A DNA stretch of 64,000 nt from Mesorhizobium sp. M4B.F.Ca.ET.058.02.1.1 (GCF_003952505.1 NZ_CP034450.1:5084001-5148000); one strand, 5' to 3'; shown: positions 47,099 to 56,323, numbered from the stretch's first letter. The notes: generated by a model from the letters alone, not told the origin. Made by a program: numbers and translations.

Positions 47099-47896
47099 TC
47101 ACACCGGCCCGGTGCGCGAGCCGAACTTCTTCACCTGGTGTATATCGGGACGGCGGTCGATCGCGTCAACGATCGGCGCCAGCTGCTCGGCCCAGGCGAG
47201 GGCGTCTTCGCGCCCGGCGATCAGGTCCTGGCGGATCTCGATCAGCGCATGGGCGAAGCCGTTGACGATGGCATGCCGGAACATGGTGTCGCCGCGCAGC
47301 GCCCCATCGTAAGGTTCGTTGTCGCCGACGACGAGGCTCTTGTCGGCGGCGAGCATGTCGATCAGCGGCCGCGCCACGCGGTCGTCCAGGTCCCACAATA
47401 TACCGACATGCCAGGGCCGCCGGATGCCCTGCATGACCGGTGTGAAGGAGTGGACCGAGAAGATGAAGGGCGCCTTGCCGGACGCCTCGGCCACCGAGGC
47501 GATCATGGCGCCGACGGCGTCGTGATAGGGCCGGTAGAAGCGGTCGAGCCGTCTTTCCCGCTCTTCCGCGGCCATGGGGTAGTTTCCCGGCACGATGGTG
47601 CCGTCATAGAGCTGGCGGATCAGCGTCGGGTCGTCCTCGCCGCGGTTGGGATCGATCAAAAGCCGCGAGAAGTTGGCGAGCACAGCCGGCACGCCGAGCG
47701 TCGCCGCCAGCTCGCGCGTCACCGTCTCGACGCCGATATCGTAGGCGATGTGCCGCTCGAACTCGCTCGCCGGCAGGCCGAGGCTGCCATACTCCTCAGG
47801 CAGGGCGCGGCGGGCATGATCGCCAAGCAGAACGATGCCTCGCTTGCGATCGCCTTCGACGATATCGAAAGGCGCGAAAACTGTGGATCGGGTCAT
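47099..47896 (-). CDS. N-formylglutamate amidohydrolase family protein
   Basis: 265 residues from ATG 47896 (MTRSTVFAPFDIVEG). It hydrolyses N-formyl-L-glutamate to formate and glutamate in histidine degradation (HutG type II), or a related N-acyl amino acid. Metal-site candidates: GDHARRALP (His), NFSRLLIDPNRGEDD and the HSFTPV His. No other hut genes are nearby, so the physiological substrate is uncertain. It precedes the DUF1244 gene in one apparent operon. Confidence 0.85.
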   Translation of the reverse strand: MTRSTVFAPFDIVEGDRKRGIVLLGDHARRALPEEYGSLGLPASEFERHIAYDIGVETVTRELAATLGVPAVLANFSRLLIDPNRGEDDPTLIRQLYDGTIVPGNYPMAAEERERRLDRFYRPYHDAVGAMIASVAEASGKAPFIFSVHSFTPVMQGIRRPWHVGILWDLDDRVARPLIDMLAADKSLVVGDNEPYDGALRGDTMFRHAIVNGFAHALIEIRQDLIAGREDALAWAEQLAPIVDAIDRRPDIHQVKKFGSRTGPV

Positions 47897-48110
47897 CGGC
47901 TGGAATTGGTCTGGTCGCTGGCTTCCCGGCAGGGTGGTAACGTCATTCCACGAAGAGGACGCTGGCGCAATGCCGTTGTTTGGCCACGGTTTCTGCGAAG
48001 AATCCAACGCATGGCGACAAATCGCGCCTGGGGCCTTCTAAATCGATTGGAATTGAACAAAACGGCGCGTTGACATGCGCCCGGAGTTTGCCGAAAAGGG
48101 GCGTCGAGAG

Positions 48111-48635
48111 ATGCAGATGTCGTTCTTGAGGGGTTTCAGGATGGGTTCCGCCGGCAGGTCGCGCATGCGCCGTGCCTTCGCCTTGCCGATCCTGACCGTC
48201 GCCGCCGGGCTCACAGCCATGGTCGCGGCGTCGCCCGCCCGGGCCGATTTCCGCGTCTGCAACGCCACACAGAACCTGGTCGGCGTCGGCATCGGCTATC
48301 GCGCCAAGGCCGGCTGGATCACCGAGGGCTGGTGGCACATCGAAGGGTCGAGCTGCAAGACGCTGATCGAGGGTCCGCTGTCATCAAGGTTTTACTATCT
48401 TTATGCAGAAGACGCCGAGCGCGGCGGGCGCTGGGATGGCCCGATCAACATGTGCGTGGCCGAAAAAGAGTTCAAGATTGCCGGCGTAACCGATTGCGTC
48501 GCCCGGGGCTTCCAACGCGCCGGATTCCAAGAATATGACACGGGCGAGCAGGCAAGCTGGATGGTCCAGCTGACCGACGAGCCCGCAACGGGAGGCGCAC
48601 CAGCGGCCCCCGCCCCGGGAACAAACAGTCAATGA
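48111..48635 (+). CDS. DUF1036 secreted protein
   Basis: 174 residues from ATG 48111; ATGs at 48075 and 48117 are alternatives. The signal peptide (RRAFALPILTVAAGLTAMV, cleavage near PARA/DF) precedes the DUF1036 domain: FRVCNATQNLVGVGIGY, WWHIEGSSCKTL, FYYLYAED and KEFKIAGVTDC. Function unknown; it is predicted periplasmic. Its stop overlaps the pyruvate kinase start (ATGA), so the two are translationally coupled, a linkage that fits no obvious pathway. Confidence 0.88.
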   Translation: MQMSFLRGFRMGSAGRSRMRRAFALPILTVAAGLTAMVAASPARADFRVCNATQNLVGVGIGYRAKAGWITEGWWHIEGSSCKTLIEGPLSSRFYYLYAEDAERGGRWDGPINMCVAEKEFKIAGVTDCVARGFQRAGFQEYDTGEQASWMVQLTDEPATGGAPAAPAPGTNSQ

Positions 48636-50074
48636 GACGTAACCGCAAGGTCAAGATCCTCGCCACCATCGGTCCGGCCTCCTCCTCCGAGGAGATGTTG
48701 AAGAAGCTTTTCGAAGCCGGCGCCGATGTCTTCCGCATCAATATGAGCCATACTGACCACGATCTGATGCGCACGCTGGTCGGGCGCATCCGCGCGGTCG
48801 AGGACGCGGTCGGCCGGCCGATCGGCATTCTCGCCGACCTGCAGGGTCCGAAGCTGCGCGTCGGCAAGTTCGCAAACGGCAAGGAGACGCTCAGCGTCGG
48901 CCAGACCTTCACGCTCGACAACAATCCGGAACCCGGCACCTCGAGCAGAGTCTACCTGCCCCATCCGGAAATCCTGAGCTCGGTCGAGGCCGGTCACCGG
49001 CTTTTGATTGATGACGGCAAGCTGGAGCTCAGGGCGGTGAAGAGCGACGGCAAGTCGATCATTTGCACGGTCGTCGCCGGCACCACGATCTCCGACAAGA
49101 AGGGCGTCAGCCTGCCCGACACCGACCTGCCGGTCGGCGCGCTGACCGAGAAGGACCGCGCCGATCTCGACGCGGTGCTGGCGGCCAGCGTCGACTGGGT
49201 GGCGCTGTCCTTCGTGCAGCGGCCGGAGGATCTCGCAGAAGCGCGCAAGATCGCGCGCGGCCGGGCACTGATCATGGCCAAGATCGAGAAGCCGCAAGCG
49301 GTGGCCCGTCTGCCTGAAATCATCGAGCTGTCGGACGCGCTGATGGTTGCGCGCGGCGATCTCGGCGTCGAAATGCCGCTGGAGGCGGTGCCCGGCATCC
49401 AGAAGCAGATCACGCGTGCCGCGCGCCGCGCTGGCAAACCGGTGGTAATCGCGACGCAGATGCTGGAATCGATGATCACCGCGCCGGTGCCGACGCGCGC
49501 CGAGGTCTCGGACGTGTCGATCGCCGTGTTCGAGGGCGCGGACGCCATCATGCTTTCCGCGGAGTCCGCGGCCGGCGCCTATCCGGTCGAGGCCGTCGCG
49601 ATGATGAACCGCATAGCCACCAAGGTCGAAGCCGATCCGACCTATGCCGGTATCATCAACGCGCAGCGCTCGGAGCCGGAAGCGACGGGCGCGGATGCCA
49701 TTTCGCTTGCCGCGCGCGAAATCGCCGAGACGCTGAAACTGTCGGCGATCGTCACCTATACGGCCTCCGGCACGACCGGCTTGCGCGCCGCGCGCGAGCG
49801 GCCGCAAGTGCCGATCGTGGCGCTGTCGCCGATCCTCAACACGGCGCGGCGGCTGTCGCTACTGTGGGGCACGCATTGCGTGGTGTCGCCCGATGCCATC
49901 GACCTCGACGACATGGTCGACCGCGCCTGCCGCATCGCAATCGACGAGGGCTTCGGCAAGCCGGGCGACCGCGTCATCATCACCGCGGGCGTGCCGCTCA
50001 GGACGCCTGGCTCGACCAACATGCTGCGCATTGCGTATGTCGGGTCTGAGACCCAAGGCAGCCGCCCGGCCTGA
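48632..50074 (+). CDS. pyk: Pyruvate kinase
   Basis: 480 residues. It converts phosphoenolpyruvate and ADP to pyruvate and ATP. N-terminal KVKILATIGPASSS (3-16), ILADLQGPKLRVG, the IMAKIEKPQAV signature with catalytic Lys, MVARGDLGVEMP, ATQMLESM, SDVSIAVFEGADAIMLSAESA, then the C-terminal regulatory domain. It is full length. It converges with the hydrolase gene with only 5 bases between. Confidence 0.96.
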   Translation: MRRNRKVKILATIGPASSSEEMLKKLFEAGADVFRINMSHTDHDLMRTLVGRIRAVEDAVGRPIGILADLQGPKLRVGKFANGKETLSVGQTFTLDNNPEPGTSSRVYLPHPEILSSVEAGHRLLIDDGKLELRAVKSDGKSIICTVVAGTTISDKKGVSLPDTDLPVGALTEKDRADLDAVLAASVDWVALSFVQRPEDLAEARKIARGRALIMAKIEKPQAVARLPEIIELSDALMVARGDLGVEMPLEAVPGIQKQITRAARRAGKPVVIATQMLESMITAPVPTRAEVSDVSIAVFEGADAIMLSAESAAGAYPVEAVAMMNRIATKVEADPTYAGIINAQRSEPEATGADAISLAAREIAETLKLSAIVTYTASGTTGLRAARERPQVPIVALSPILNTARRLSLLWGTHCVVSPDAIDLDDMVDRACRIAIDEGFGKPGDRVIITAGVPLRTPGSTNMLRIAYVGSETQGSRPA

Positions 50075-50079
50075 TCGTT

Positions 50080-51141
50080 TCAGGTCGGCGCCAGCTCGGC
50101 TTCCGGTGCCTTGAGGTCGGGACATGCGTCGGCGCCTTGCGCGTCGCCGGCGATGCGCGCTTCCACGGCCTTTGCCATCGACTGCAGGTCGATGGCCCTG
50201 CCGGCGGTCTTCTCGATGCCGCCGACGACCAGGTCAGCCGCGATCCAGTCAGGCTTGTGGCCGAGATTATGCACCCAGACTAGCTCAGCGCCGGGGATAT
50301 CGCGGGCAAGGCCGGTCGAATGGATGGTCGCGTAGACGACCTTATCGCGATCGCCGGAAATGATCACGGTCGGCGCCTTGATGTCGCGGTAGTGCGTCGA
50401 GGCATCGCGCGCGTAGCTGTAGAGCCCCGCCACGTCGGCGGCGTTGGCGCGAAAGGCGCCAGGCCGCAGAACAAGCGGGATCGAGGCGGCGGCGACGTAG
50501 CCGTCCGGCACCTTGTTGGGGGCAAAGACGCAGGCGGTGGCGGCATCGATGCGCAACGCTCCCGCTGGATAGGCCAGTGTCTCGGAAAACAGCGGACCGA
50601 TCAGGGGAATGGCTGTCAGATTGTAGTACCAGGCAGTCGCGCCGCCTGGCCAAGGATGGCTGGCCGGCGACAGGAAGACGAGGCCCTGCGTCTTGTCCGG
50701 ATGCTTGCGGGCAAAGGCGGTGGCGACCGCGCCGCCGAAGGAATGGCCGACGATGATCGCCGTCTTCATGCCAAGGCGATCCATCAGCGCAGCGATGGTG
50801 TTGGCCTGCGCGGGCAAGGTCTCATTGTCGCCGCGTCCGGACCAGCCGAATCCGGGCCGATCCAGGAACAGCATCTCGGCGCGGCCTTCGAGCAGCGGCC
50901 GCAGGGGCAGCATCTGATCCTTGAGATTGGCGCTGGCGCCGTGGAGGAAGACGATCGGCGGCAACTCCGGGTTCGCCGGCGCCGGGACATGGACATAGTG
51001 GATGCGCGCGCCGCCGATGTCGGCGAAGTCGCCGACAGGCAGATTGCGGCGCTCGATCAGCCAGTGACCTGCTCGGGTGACTCCGGCAAAGGCGAAGAGG
51101 AGCGCGAGGAAGAAGGCAAACACAGCGTAGACGAGGTTCAT
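50080..51141 (-). CDS. Alpha/beta hydrolase
   Basis: 353 residues from ATG 51141 (MNLVYAVFAFFLALLFAFAG). The frame continues upstream into a simple repeat and should not be used as coding. The N-terminal hydrophobic helix anchors it in the membrane. Oxyanion HGASANL, nucleophile Ser in GHSFGGAVA and catalytic His in NLGHKPDW are all present. It belongs to the general alpha/beta hydrolase family; substrate unknown. A tandem octamer repeat lies 33 bases upstream. Confidence 0.85.
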   Translation of the reverse strand: MNLVYAVFAFFLALLFAFAGVTRAGHWLIERRNLPVGDFADIGGARIHYVHVPAPANPELPPIVFLHGASANLKDQMLPLRPLLEGRAEMLFLDRPGFGWSGRGDNETLPAQANTIAALMDRLGMKTAIIVGHSFGGAVATAFARKHPDKTQGLVFLSPASHPWPGGATAWYYNLTAIPLIGPLFSETLAYPAGALRIDAATACVFAPNKVPDGYVAAASIPLVLRPGAFRANAADVAGLYSYARDASTHYRDIKAPTVIISGDRDKVVYATIHSTGLARDIPGAELVWVHNLGHKPDWIAADLVVGGIEKTAGRAIDLQSMAKAVEARIAGDAQGADACPDLKAPEAELAPT

Positions 51142-51173
51142 AATGGAGAATACGGAACGGAGCGGAAATAGTT

Positions 51174-51281
51174 CTAGGGTAGGGCAGTAGGGCAGTAGGG
51201 CAGTAGGGCAGTAGGGCAGTAGGGCAGTAGGGCGAGCCACTCGAGGCACTTCACATATTGCCCTACTGCCTTATTCCCCTA
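51174..51281. repeat. Octamer tandem array with inverted counterpart
   Basis: Six perfect AGGGCAGT units (51181-51228), flanked by partial units, are followed by an inverted block (51256-51281). On the other strand the block reads GGGGAATA, AGGCAGTA, GGGCAATA. The unit consensus GGGSARTA resembles the heptamers GSGARTA of the element at 28307-28394. It lies between two minus-strand genes. Confidence 0.85.
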
Positions 51282-51283
51282 AA

Positions 51284-51895
51284 TCAAATGCCTTCGCCGG
51301 CAAGCTCCTCCGACAGCGTCGAGACCTGGTCCTGGGCGCTGCGCATCATCGGGTAGATGGCGAGCACCTTCTGCCAGGCTTCAAGGGCCGACTGCTTGTG
51401 GCCGGTCTCGGCCATGATCTGCGCCAGGCCGGACAGAGCGCCGAAATGGCGCGGCTCAAGGTGCAGCGTGTGGTCGATGTCCGACATCGACTTACCGTAG
51501 TTCTTCATCATGAAATGCACAGTGGCGCGGCGGTTCCAGCCTTCAGCATACGTCGGCTGCAAGGTCACCACCTGGTCGAGGAAATCGAGCGCGACGTCGT
51601 ATTTCTGGTTTTCCATCGCCTTTTGCGACCATTGCATCATCAGGTCGATCGAGGCGCTGCCGGACTGGGCCCATTCGCTCCAGATACGCTGGGCTATGCG
51701 CGTCGCGGCCTTTTCGTTGCGCTCGCGCTTCAGGTCGGTGAATAGCTGGTCGAGGCGGGCCTGGCTGGTCGTGGCGACGGGGGGAGCGACCGGATCATCC
51801 GCCCAGGCCAGCAAGACAGTGAGCGGCAAGAGGGCGGCCGGCAGGACCGCGCCGGACAGGCAAAGGGTCGCGAGAAAAGCAAGACGAATCCGCAT
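51284..51895 (-). CDS. Tetratricopeptide repeat protein, exported
   Basis: 203 residues with a signal peptide (MRIRLAFLATLCLSGAVLPA, 1-20 region). At least two TPR-like helix pairs are visible: VALDFLDQVVTLQPTYAEGW and MSDIDHTLHLEPRHFGALSG, then SALEAWQKVLAIYP. TPR repeats act as protein-interaction scaffolds. The partner is unknown. It ends 3 bases after the octamer element. Confidence 0.85.
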   Translation of the reverse strand: MRIRLAFLATLCLSGAVLPAALLPLTVLLAWADDPVAPPVATTSQARLDQLFTDLKRERNEKAATRIAQRIWSEWAQSGSASIDLMMQWSQKAMENQKYDVALDFLDQVVTLQPTYAEGWNRRATVHFMMKNYGKSMSDIDHTLHLEPRHFGALSGLAQIMAETGHKQSALEAWQKVLAIYPMMRSAQDQVSTLSEELAGEGI

Positions 51896-51994
51896 CGCCG
51901 GAATCTAGTCCCGGTCGGCGGATCGTCAAAGTGATTTTAGCGTGAAGGAGCCGGCAGGCCGGCGACAAACATCGGGCGCGGTGTGGTCTCTTTT

Positions 51995-52040
51995 GCATGT
52001 CGTTGTCCCAAAACCGCTTCGGCACTTTTGGGCGACATGC
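51995..52040. repeat. Palindromic intergenic repeat upstream of TPR gene
   Basis: 46-bp palindrome: GCATGTCG at 51995 and CGACATGC at 52033-52040, with an inner CCCAAAA / TTTTGGG stem. The core AAAACCGCTTCGGCACTTTT matches the core of the repeat at 56262-56304 and its ends match that at 22505-22552. Confidence 0.8.
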
Positions 52041-52059
52041 GCTGAGCCGCGCACAAGGC

Positions 52060-52185
52060 TCAGCCCTGACGCGCCTTGTAACGCGGGGCGGTCTTGTTGA
52101 TGATGTAGATGCGGCCCTTGCGACGAACCAGTCGGTTGTCACGGTGACGGGCCTTCAGCGCCTTGAGCGAATTCTTGATCTTCAT
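52060..52185 (-). CDS. rpmJ: 50S ribosomal protein L36
   Basis: 41 residues, start ATG 52185. It begins [18 protein letters not shown] and ends [10 protein letters not shown]. It lacks the zinc-binding cysteines of the C+ form, as is usual for alphaproteobacterial L36. It is part of the large-subunit peptidyl-transferase region. A promoter and a hairpin-containing leader lie upstream. Confidence 0.97.
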   Translation of the reverse strand: MKIKNSLKALKARHRDNRLVRRKGRIYIINKTAPRYKARQG

Positions 52186-52228
52186 GGTCTTGCCTGTTCG
52201 GTCAGGGCCCGCTGCCGGGCCGAATTTT

Positions 52229-52298
52229 AAAGGCGCGCCCGAAAAAGCGCGCCTTTGAACTTGCGTGGCTCATAAACGAGGAGGCTTGCCCGTGTCAA
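52229..52298 (-). promoter_or_regulatory. rpmJ promoter and leader hairpin
   Basis: On the minus strand, TTGACA (52298-52293) and TTATGA (52275-52270) are 17 bases apart, a good vegetative promoter. The transcript leader then contains a terminator-like hairpin (GCGCGCCTTT at 52247-52256 with AAAGGCGCGC at 52229-52238) followed by TTTAAAATT, and a second GC hairpin, before the rpmJ start at 52185. This could be an attenuator. Confidence 0.55.
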
Positions 52299-52320
52299 CC
52301 GCAAGCATGCTTTATGGCGT

Positions 52321-52373
52321 GCGCAAATGCCTGGCAATCAAATGTTCGCCATCTCCGCTCTGTGGCATTGCGC
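52321..52373. other. Unassigned stem-loop upstream of LprI-like gene
   Basis: GCGCAAATGCC (52321-52331) pairs with GGCATTGCGC (52364-52373) with one bulge, in the 5' region of the LprI-like gene. Two shorter hairpins precede it. It could be a leader structure or a small RNA. No known family was recognised. Confidence 0.3.
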
Positions 52374-52429
52374 GGCCGGGATCGGGCTGGAATGGTGCCG
52401 TCGGCCCGCGAGATGATTTGGAGACGCTG

Positions 52430-52852
52430 ATGCGCCCGATGTTTCTGTTCGCCTGTCTTGCCGTGCTGGCGGCGGCCCCGGCCGCGCGGGCGCAGGAATG
52501 CGACCGCAACGACGACAGCCAGCAGATGATGAATATCTGCGCCGATGCCGACTACCAGGCCGCCGACGCCAAGCTCAATGCAACCTACAAGGGTCTTGTC
52601 GGCGATGGCGACGAGAAGTCCAACAAAATGCTGCAGGCGGCGCAGCGCGCCTGGATCACGTTCCGCGACGCGGAATGCGCCTATTCCGCGGCGGACAGCG
52701 AGGGCGGCTCCATCCATCCGATGGAGGTCTCGCAGTGCCTGACGGAGCTGACCAACGAGCGCGTCAAACAGCTCACTTCCGGCCGCAACTGCCAGGAAGG
52801 CGATGCAAGCTGCGCCAGCCCAGACGAGGACGAAGATCAGGATATGCAGTAA
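52430..52852 (+). CDS. Lysozyme-inhibitor LprI-like protein (DUF1311)
   Basis: 140 residues from ATG 52430; the frame upstream to 52265 is not supported. Signal peptide (MFLFACLAVLAAAPAARA, cleaved before QE). The DUF1311/LprI core follows: ECDRNDDSQQMMNICA, DAKLNATYKGL and RAWITFRDAECAY, with paired cysteines. LprI of mycobacteria inhibits lysozyme; whether this homologue does is unknown. The C-terminus is an acidic DEDEDQDMQ tail. Convergent to purK with a small hairpin between. Confidence 0.82.
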   Translation: MRPMFLFACLAVLAAAPAARAQECDRNDDSQQMMNICADADYQAADAKLNATYKGLVGDGDEKSNKMLQAAQRAWITFRDAECAYSAADSEGGSIHPMEVSQCLTELTNERVKQLTSGRNCQEGDASCASPDEDEDQDMQ

Positions 52853-52877
52853 GCCGGCCGTTGTCGGCAACCGGCTT
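52851..52877. terminator. Hairpin between LprI-like gene and purK
   Basis: AAGCCGG (52851-52857) pairs with CCGGCTT (52871-52877); additional partial pairing lies inside. It overlaps the stop codon of the plus-strand gene. Confidence 0.55.
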
Positions 52878-52888
52878 CCAGATCATGC

Positions 52889-53965
52889 TCAACTTCGACG
52901 GCTGACGCAGGTGAAATGACCCATCTTGCGGCCGGGGCGCGATTCGGCCTTGCCGTAGAGATGCAACATCAGGTCGGGCTCGGCGAGCAGGGCCGGAACG
53001 CGTTTGATGTCGTCGCCGATCAGGTTTTCCATCACGCAGTCCGAGTGGCGGCCGGGCGTGCCCAGCGGCAGGCCGGCGACGGCGCGGATATGCTGCTCGA
53101 ACTGGGAGACCGTCGCGGCGGCCTCCGTCCAGTGGCCGGAATTATGGACGCGCGGCGCCATCTCGTTGGCGAGCAGCGAGCCGTCGGCAAGTACGAAGAA
53201 CTCGACGCCGATGACGCCGACATAATCGAGCGCGGCCAATATCTTTGCCGCCGCGGCCTGCGCCGCCGCCGCCGTCTGATGGCTGATTCTTGCCGGTAGG
53301 GTCGACGTGTGCAGGATGCCGTCGCGATGGACATTCTCGGCCGGATCGAAGGCGGCGATGCTCCCGTCAGGACCACGCGCGGCGATCACCGAGATCTCGC
53401 GCTCGAAGGCGACGAAGGATTCGAGGATCAGCGGCACGTTGCCCATCGCCTCGCAGGTGCCGGAAAAGCCACCGGTGTCCATATTGCGGAAGACGCGCTG
53501 GCCCTTGCCGTCATAGCCCAGGCGCCTGGTCTTCAGGATGCCGCTGCCGCCGAATTCCTTCAGCGCCGCCGTCAGTTCGGCGTCATTGTCGATTGCGCGA
53601 AACTCGGCCGTGGCAATGCCGATGCCGTTAAGGAATTTTTTCTCGGCCAGCCGGTCCTGCGCCACTTCGAGGGCGCGCGCCGGCGGGTAGACCGGCACCT
53701 TGGCGGCCAGCGTGCTGGCGGCGGCCACCGGCACGTTCTCGAATTCGTAGGTGACGACGGCGCTGGCCGCGGCGAGTTCGGCGAGGGCCGCGGCATCGTC
53801 ATAGGCGGCTGTTATCTGGCGGTTGGCGACCTGGGCCGCCGGGCAATCGGCCTGCGGTTCGAGCACCGCCGTACGATAGCCGAGACGGGCCGCGGCCATC
53901 GCCAGCATGCGGCCGAGCTGGCCGCCGCCGATGATGCCGATGGTCGATCCCGCCGGCAGGCTCAT
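52889..53965 (-). CDS. purK: N5-carboxyaminoimidazole ribonucleotide synthase
   Basis: 358 residues. It carboxylates AIR with bicarbonate and ATP to N5-CAIR in purine synthesis. It has an ATP-grasp fold: N-terminal [21 protein letters not shown] (8-28, given in part), [16 protein letters not shown], and the C-terminal [14 protein letters not shown]. Start overlaps the purE stop (ATGA), so purE-purK are coupled. Confidence 0.95.
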   Translation of the reverse strand: MSLPAGSTIGIIGGGQLGRMLAMAAARLGYRTAVLEPQADCPAAQVANRQITAAYDDAAALAELAAASAVVTYEFENVPVAAASTLAAKVPVYPPARALEVAQDRLAEKKFLNGIGIATAEFRAIDNDAELTAALKEFGGSGILKTRRLGYDGKGQRVFRNMDTGGFSGTCEAMGNVPLILESFVAFEREISVIAARGPDGSIAAFDPAENVHRDGILHTSTLPARISHQTAAAAQAAAAKILAALDYVGVIGVEFFVLADGSLLANEMAPRVHNSGHWTEAAATVSQFEQHIRAVAGLPLGTPGRHSDCVMENLIGDDIKRVPALLAEPDLMLHLYGKAESRPGRKMGHFTCVSRRS

Positions 53966-54480
53966 GGCGCGTCCGTCGGTTCGGCGGCAACCTTGGCGGT
54001 CTGGGCGGCGCGCCAGGCGTCCAGCCGGGCGGCCAGCCGGTCGTCGTTTAGCGCCAGCACGGCGGCGGCCAGCAGCGCCGCGTTCGCGGCACCCGCCTTG
54101 CCGATGGCCAGCGTGCCGACCGGAATGCCGGCCGGCATCTGGACGATGGAGAGCAGCGAATCCTGGCCCGACAGCGCCTTCGATTCCACCGGCACGCCGA
54201 AGACCGGAAGCGGCGTCATCGCCGCCGTCATGCCGGGCAGGTGCGCGGCGCCGCCGGCGCCGGCGATGATAACCTTGTAGCCGGCCGCCTTGGCGCTCTT
54301 GGCGAAATCATAGAGCCGGTCGGGGGTGCGGTGGGCCGAGACGATCAGCCGCTTGTGCGGGATGCCCAGCGCGTCCAGTGTTTCCGCTGCATGACGCATC
54401 GTCGCCCAGTCGGACTGGCTGCCCATGATGATGGCGACGTCGGCACGCTGATCGGTCAAAGTTTTCGCTCCCGGCGGCAA
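53962..54480 (-). CDS. purE: N5-carboxyaminoimidazole ribonucleotide mutase
   Basis: 172 residues. It converts N5-CAIR to CAIR, the step after PurK. Class I Pur[13 protein letters not shown] (18-29), SAHRTPDRL with the catalytic His, [12 protein letters not shown], and [19 protein letters not shown]. The C-terminus is Ala-rich. A start at 54480 ([11 protein letters not shown]) is used; the first 10 residues are not diagnostic. It is separated by 71 bases from the PLP-enzyme gene, which reads in the same direction but belongs to another cluster. Confidence 0.95.
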   Translation of the reverse strand: MPPGAKTLTDQRADVAIIMGSQSDWATMRHAAETLDALGIPHKRLIVSAHRTPDRLYDFAKSAKAAGYKVIIAGAGGAAHLPGMTAAMTPLPVFGVPVESKALSGQDSLLSIVQMPAGIPVGTLAIGKAGAANAALLAAAVLALNDDRLAARLDAWRAAQTAKVAAEPTDAP

Positions 54481-54551
54481 AGGCGCGCCTTAGCGGAATT
54501 CGCCAATCGCCGCAAGGATTGTCGCCGCAGCAAGGCCGCGGCCACGGGAGC

Positions 54552-55742
54552 CTAGTCCGGCCAGCGCAGCGATCCGGCTGAATCCTTGCGCGCCGCTTTC
54601 ATCGCGTCGGCCGGGCGGTCATTCGCGGCCAGCACGGCGCGCAGGCGCTCGGCGACGATCTCGGCCTCGCCGGGATGGAGATTGCACGGATCGAGGAAGA
54701 AGTGGCCGCGCTCGACCTCGTGGTTGCGCACGATGATCGGCGGCAAGCCGGCGGCCAGCGCCGAGGCGAGGCCGGCGGCGGTGAAGCGGCTTTCGGGCGC
54801 GACGAATATTTGCAGGCGGTCGAGCGGATTGGCAGTCGGATCGGGAATGATGCGCGCGGCGATGCCGGGTAGACCCTGCAGCGCGTCCTTCCACAGATTG
54901 AGCGCCGCTTCCTCGCGCCGACGTATGCCGGCATGGTCGCGCTTCTCCCAGGCTTCCAGCGCCGCCATCGTGCCGGCGATGCTCTCCTTGCCGACCTTCA
55001 TGGCTCGCGCAACACCGCGGTTCTGCAAATAGGCCGTGCGCACCAGATTCTTGCGGCCGGTGACGATGCCGCTGGTCGGGCCCGAGAGGAATTTGTGACC
55101 GCTGTAAACGACGATGTCGGCGCCACGCGCCAGGAAGCTGCGCAGATCGTATTCGGAAGCGGCGTCCACGATCACCGGCACGCCCTTGGCGTGGCAGATA
55201 TCGCAGAACTCCTCCAGCGACAGCATGCCGTACTGCACGGTGTGATGGGCGACGACGTAGAGGGCGGCCGCCGTGCGCTCGTTGATCGCCTCGCGCACAT
55301 GATAGTCCTGCGTGACGCTGACGGTGCCCGCCGGGACGACCCTTGCGCCGGCCACCCGGATCGACTGGTCGATCGGCGCGCCGTAGTTGACGATGTGGCC
55401 GAGCTGGATAACGACCTCCGACTTGAGGCCCTCGGTGTCGTCGGGCAGCCGCTCGATCGCCAGAAGGTTGGTGCCGGTCATCGCGCCGGCGATCGCCATT
55501 GTGATGCCTGAGGCGCAGCAGGCGGTGATGAAGCCGGCTTCGCCGCCGGTCAGCCGCGTGATGACCGTGCTGGCAGCGCGCTGCAGGTCGTCCATCTCCA
55601 CCCATTGCGAGGCGATCTCGGCCATCGCGGCGATCGCTTCCGGAACGATGATCGAGGCGCCGAGCGTCGTCATCGTGCCGGAGACGTTGATGATCGGGCG
55701 CAGGCCGAGACGTTCGCGGATTGTCATGTTGGAGATCGTCAT
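54552..55742 (-). CDS. SelA/DgaE-like PLP-dependent enzyme
   Basis: 396 residues (or 391 from the second Met). Fold-type I PLP enzyme: Schiff-base lysine K217 in [10 protein letters not shown], Asp193 in [11 protein letters not shown] and phosphate contacts in [10 protein letters not shown]. The opening [18 protein letters not shown] is typical of the selenocysteine-synthase-related group that includes D-glucosaminate-6-phosphate ammonia-lyase (DgaE). Selenocysteine synthesis is unlikely, since no selB/selD are nearby. The cluster with RidA, an amino-acid importer and an IclR regulator suggests elimination/deamination of an imported amino acid or amino sugar acid, with RidA clearing the enamine/imine. 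Confidence 0.82.
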   Translation of the reverse strand: MTISNMTIRERLGLRPIINVSGTMTTLGASIIVPEAIAAMAEIASQWVEMDDLQRAASTVITRLTGGEAGFITACCASGITMAIAGAMTGTNLLAIERLPDDTEGLKSEVVIQLGHIVNYGAPIDQSIRVAGARVVPAGTVSVTQDYHVREAINERTAAALYVVAHHTVQYGMLSLEEFCDICHAKGVPVIVDAASEYDLRSFLARGADIVVYSGHKFLSGPTSGIVTGRKNLVRTAYLQNRGVARAMKVGKESIAGTMAALEAWEKRDHAGIRRREEAALNLWKDALQGLPGIAARIIPDPTANPLDRLQIFVAPESRFTAAGLASALAAGLPPIIVRNHEVERGHFFLDPCNLHPGEAEIVAERLRAVLAANDRPADAMKAARKDSAGSLRWPD

Positions 55743-55768
55743 CTCTGGAATCCCATCTTGAAAAGACC

Positions 55769-56230
55769 TCAGGCGGCGATTTCGACCACCGCCTCGATTT
55801 CGACCGTGATGTTGCCCGGCAGCGAGCCGACGCCGATCGCCGAGCGCGCGTGCCCGCCGATCCTATCAAAGACGTTGGCGAAAAGATCGGAGCAGCCATT
55901 CACCACCTTCGGGTGGTCGCTAAAGGTCGGCGTGGCGTTGACGAAGCCGAGCAGCTTGACGACGCGCACGATGCGGCCGAGGTCGCCGGCGGCCGCATGC
56001 ATGACAGCCAGCAGGTTAAGCCCGGTGAGGCGGGCATGCTGATAGGCCTCCTCGACGGTGACATCCTCGCCGACCTTGCCGGTGCAGAGCGTACCGTCGG
56101 ACCGCAGGGGCCCCTGTCCGGAAAGGAAGATCAGCCGGCCGGCCTCGGCATGGGTGACGAAGTTGGCGATGGGCGTCGGCGGCTCGGGCAGCTGGAGGCC
56201 GAGTTCGGCGAGCCGGATGTAAGGCGTCAT
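55769..56230 (-). CDS. RidA family enamine/imine deaminase
   Basis: 153 residues. RidA/YjgF/UK114 fold with [12 protein letters not shown] (about 31-42) and [12 protein letters not shown] at the C-terminus. RidA proteins hydrolyse reactive enamine/imine intermediates made by PLP-dependent lyases. Here the gene lies 26 bases upstream of such a lyase in the same direction, a direct functional pairing. It belongs to the longer subfamily, so the exact substrate is open. Confidence 0.88.
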   Translation of the reverse strand: MTPYIRLAELGLQLPEPPTPIANFVTHAEAGRLIFLSGQGPLRSDGTLCTGKVGEDVTVEEAYQHARLTGLNLLAVMHAAAGDLGRIVRVVKLLGFVNATPTFSDHPKVVNGCSDLFANVFDRIGGHARSAIGVGSLPGNITVEIEAVVEIAA

Positions 56231-56261
56231 GTATTCTCCTTGCGGCGGCTCTTTGTTCTAC

Positions 56262-56304
56262 GCAACTCCAGACGGAAAACCGCTTACACTTTTCCTGGAG
56301 TTGC
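56262..56304. repeat. Palindromic intergenic repeat between ATPase and RidA genes
   Basis: GCAACTCCAG (56262-56271) and CTGGAGTTGC (56295-56304) are perfect inverted arms around a core containing GGAAAACCGCTTACACTTTT. It is related in core to the repeat at 51995-52040. Located inside an apparent operon. Confidence 0.8.
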
Positions 56305-56323
56305 TTTGGGTCGCTGCCCGATG

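Noticed and set aside
51181..51228. CRISPR array
   Set aside because: Units are 8 bases with no unique spacers and no cas genes nearby.
51142..51249. N-terminal extension of the hydrolase through the octamer array
   Set aside because: It translates as repeated TALLPYCP, an artefact of the repeat; the start at 51141 gives a proper membrane helix.
52230..52430. 6S RNA or other named small RNA between rpmJ and the LprI-like gene
   Set aside because: Structure does not show a long rod with central bubble; the minus-strand signals fit the rpmJ promoter and leader better.
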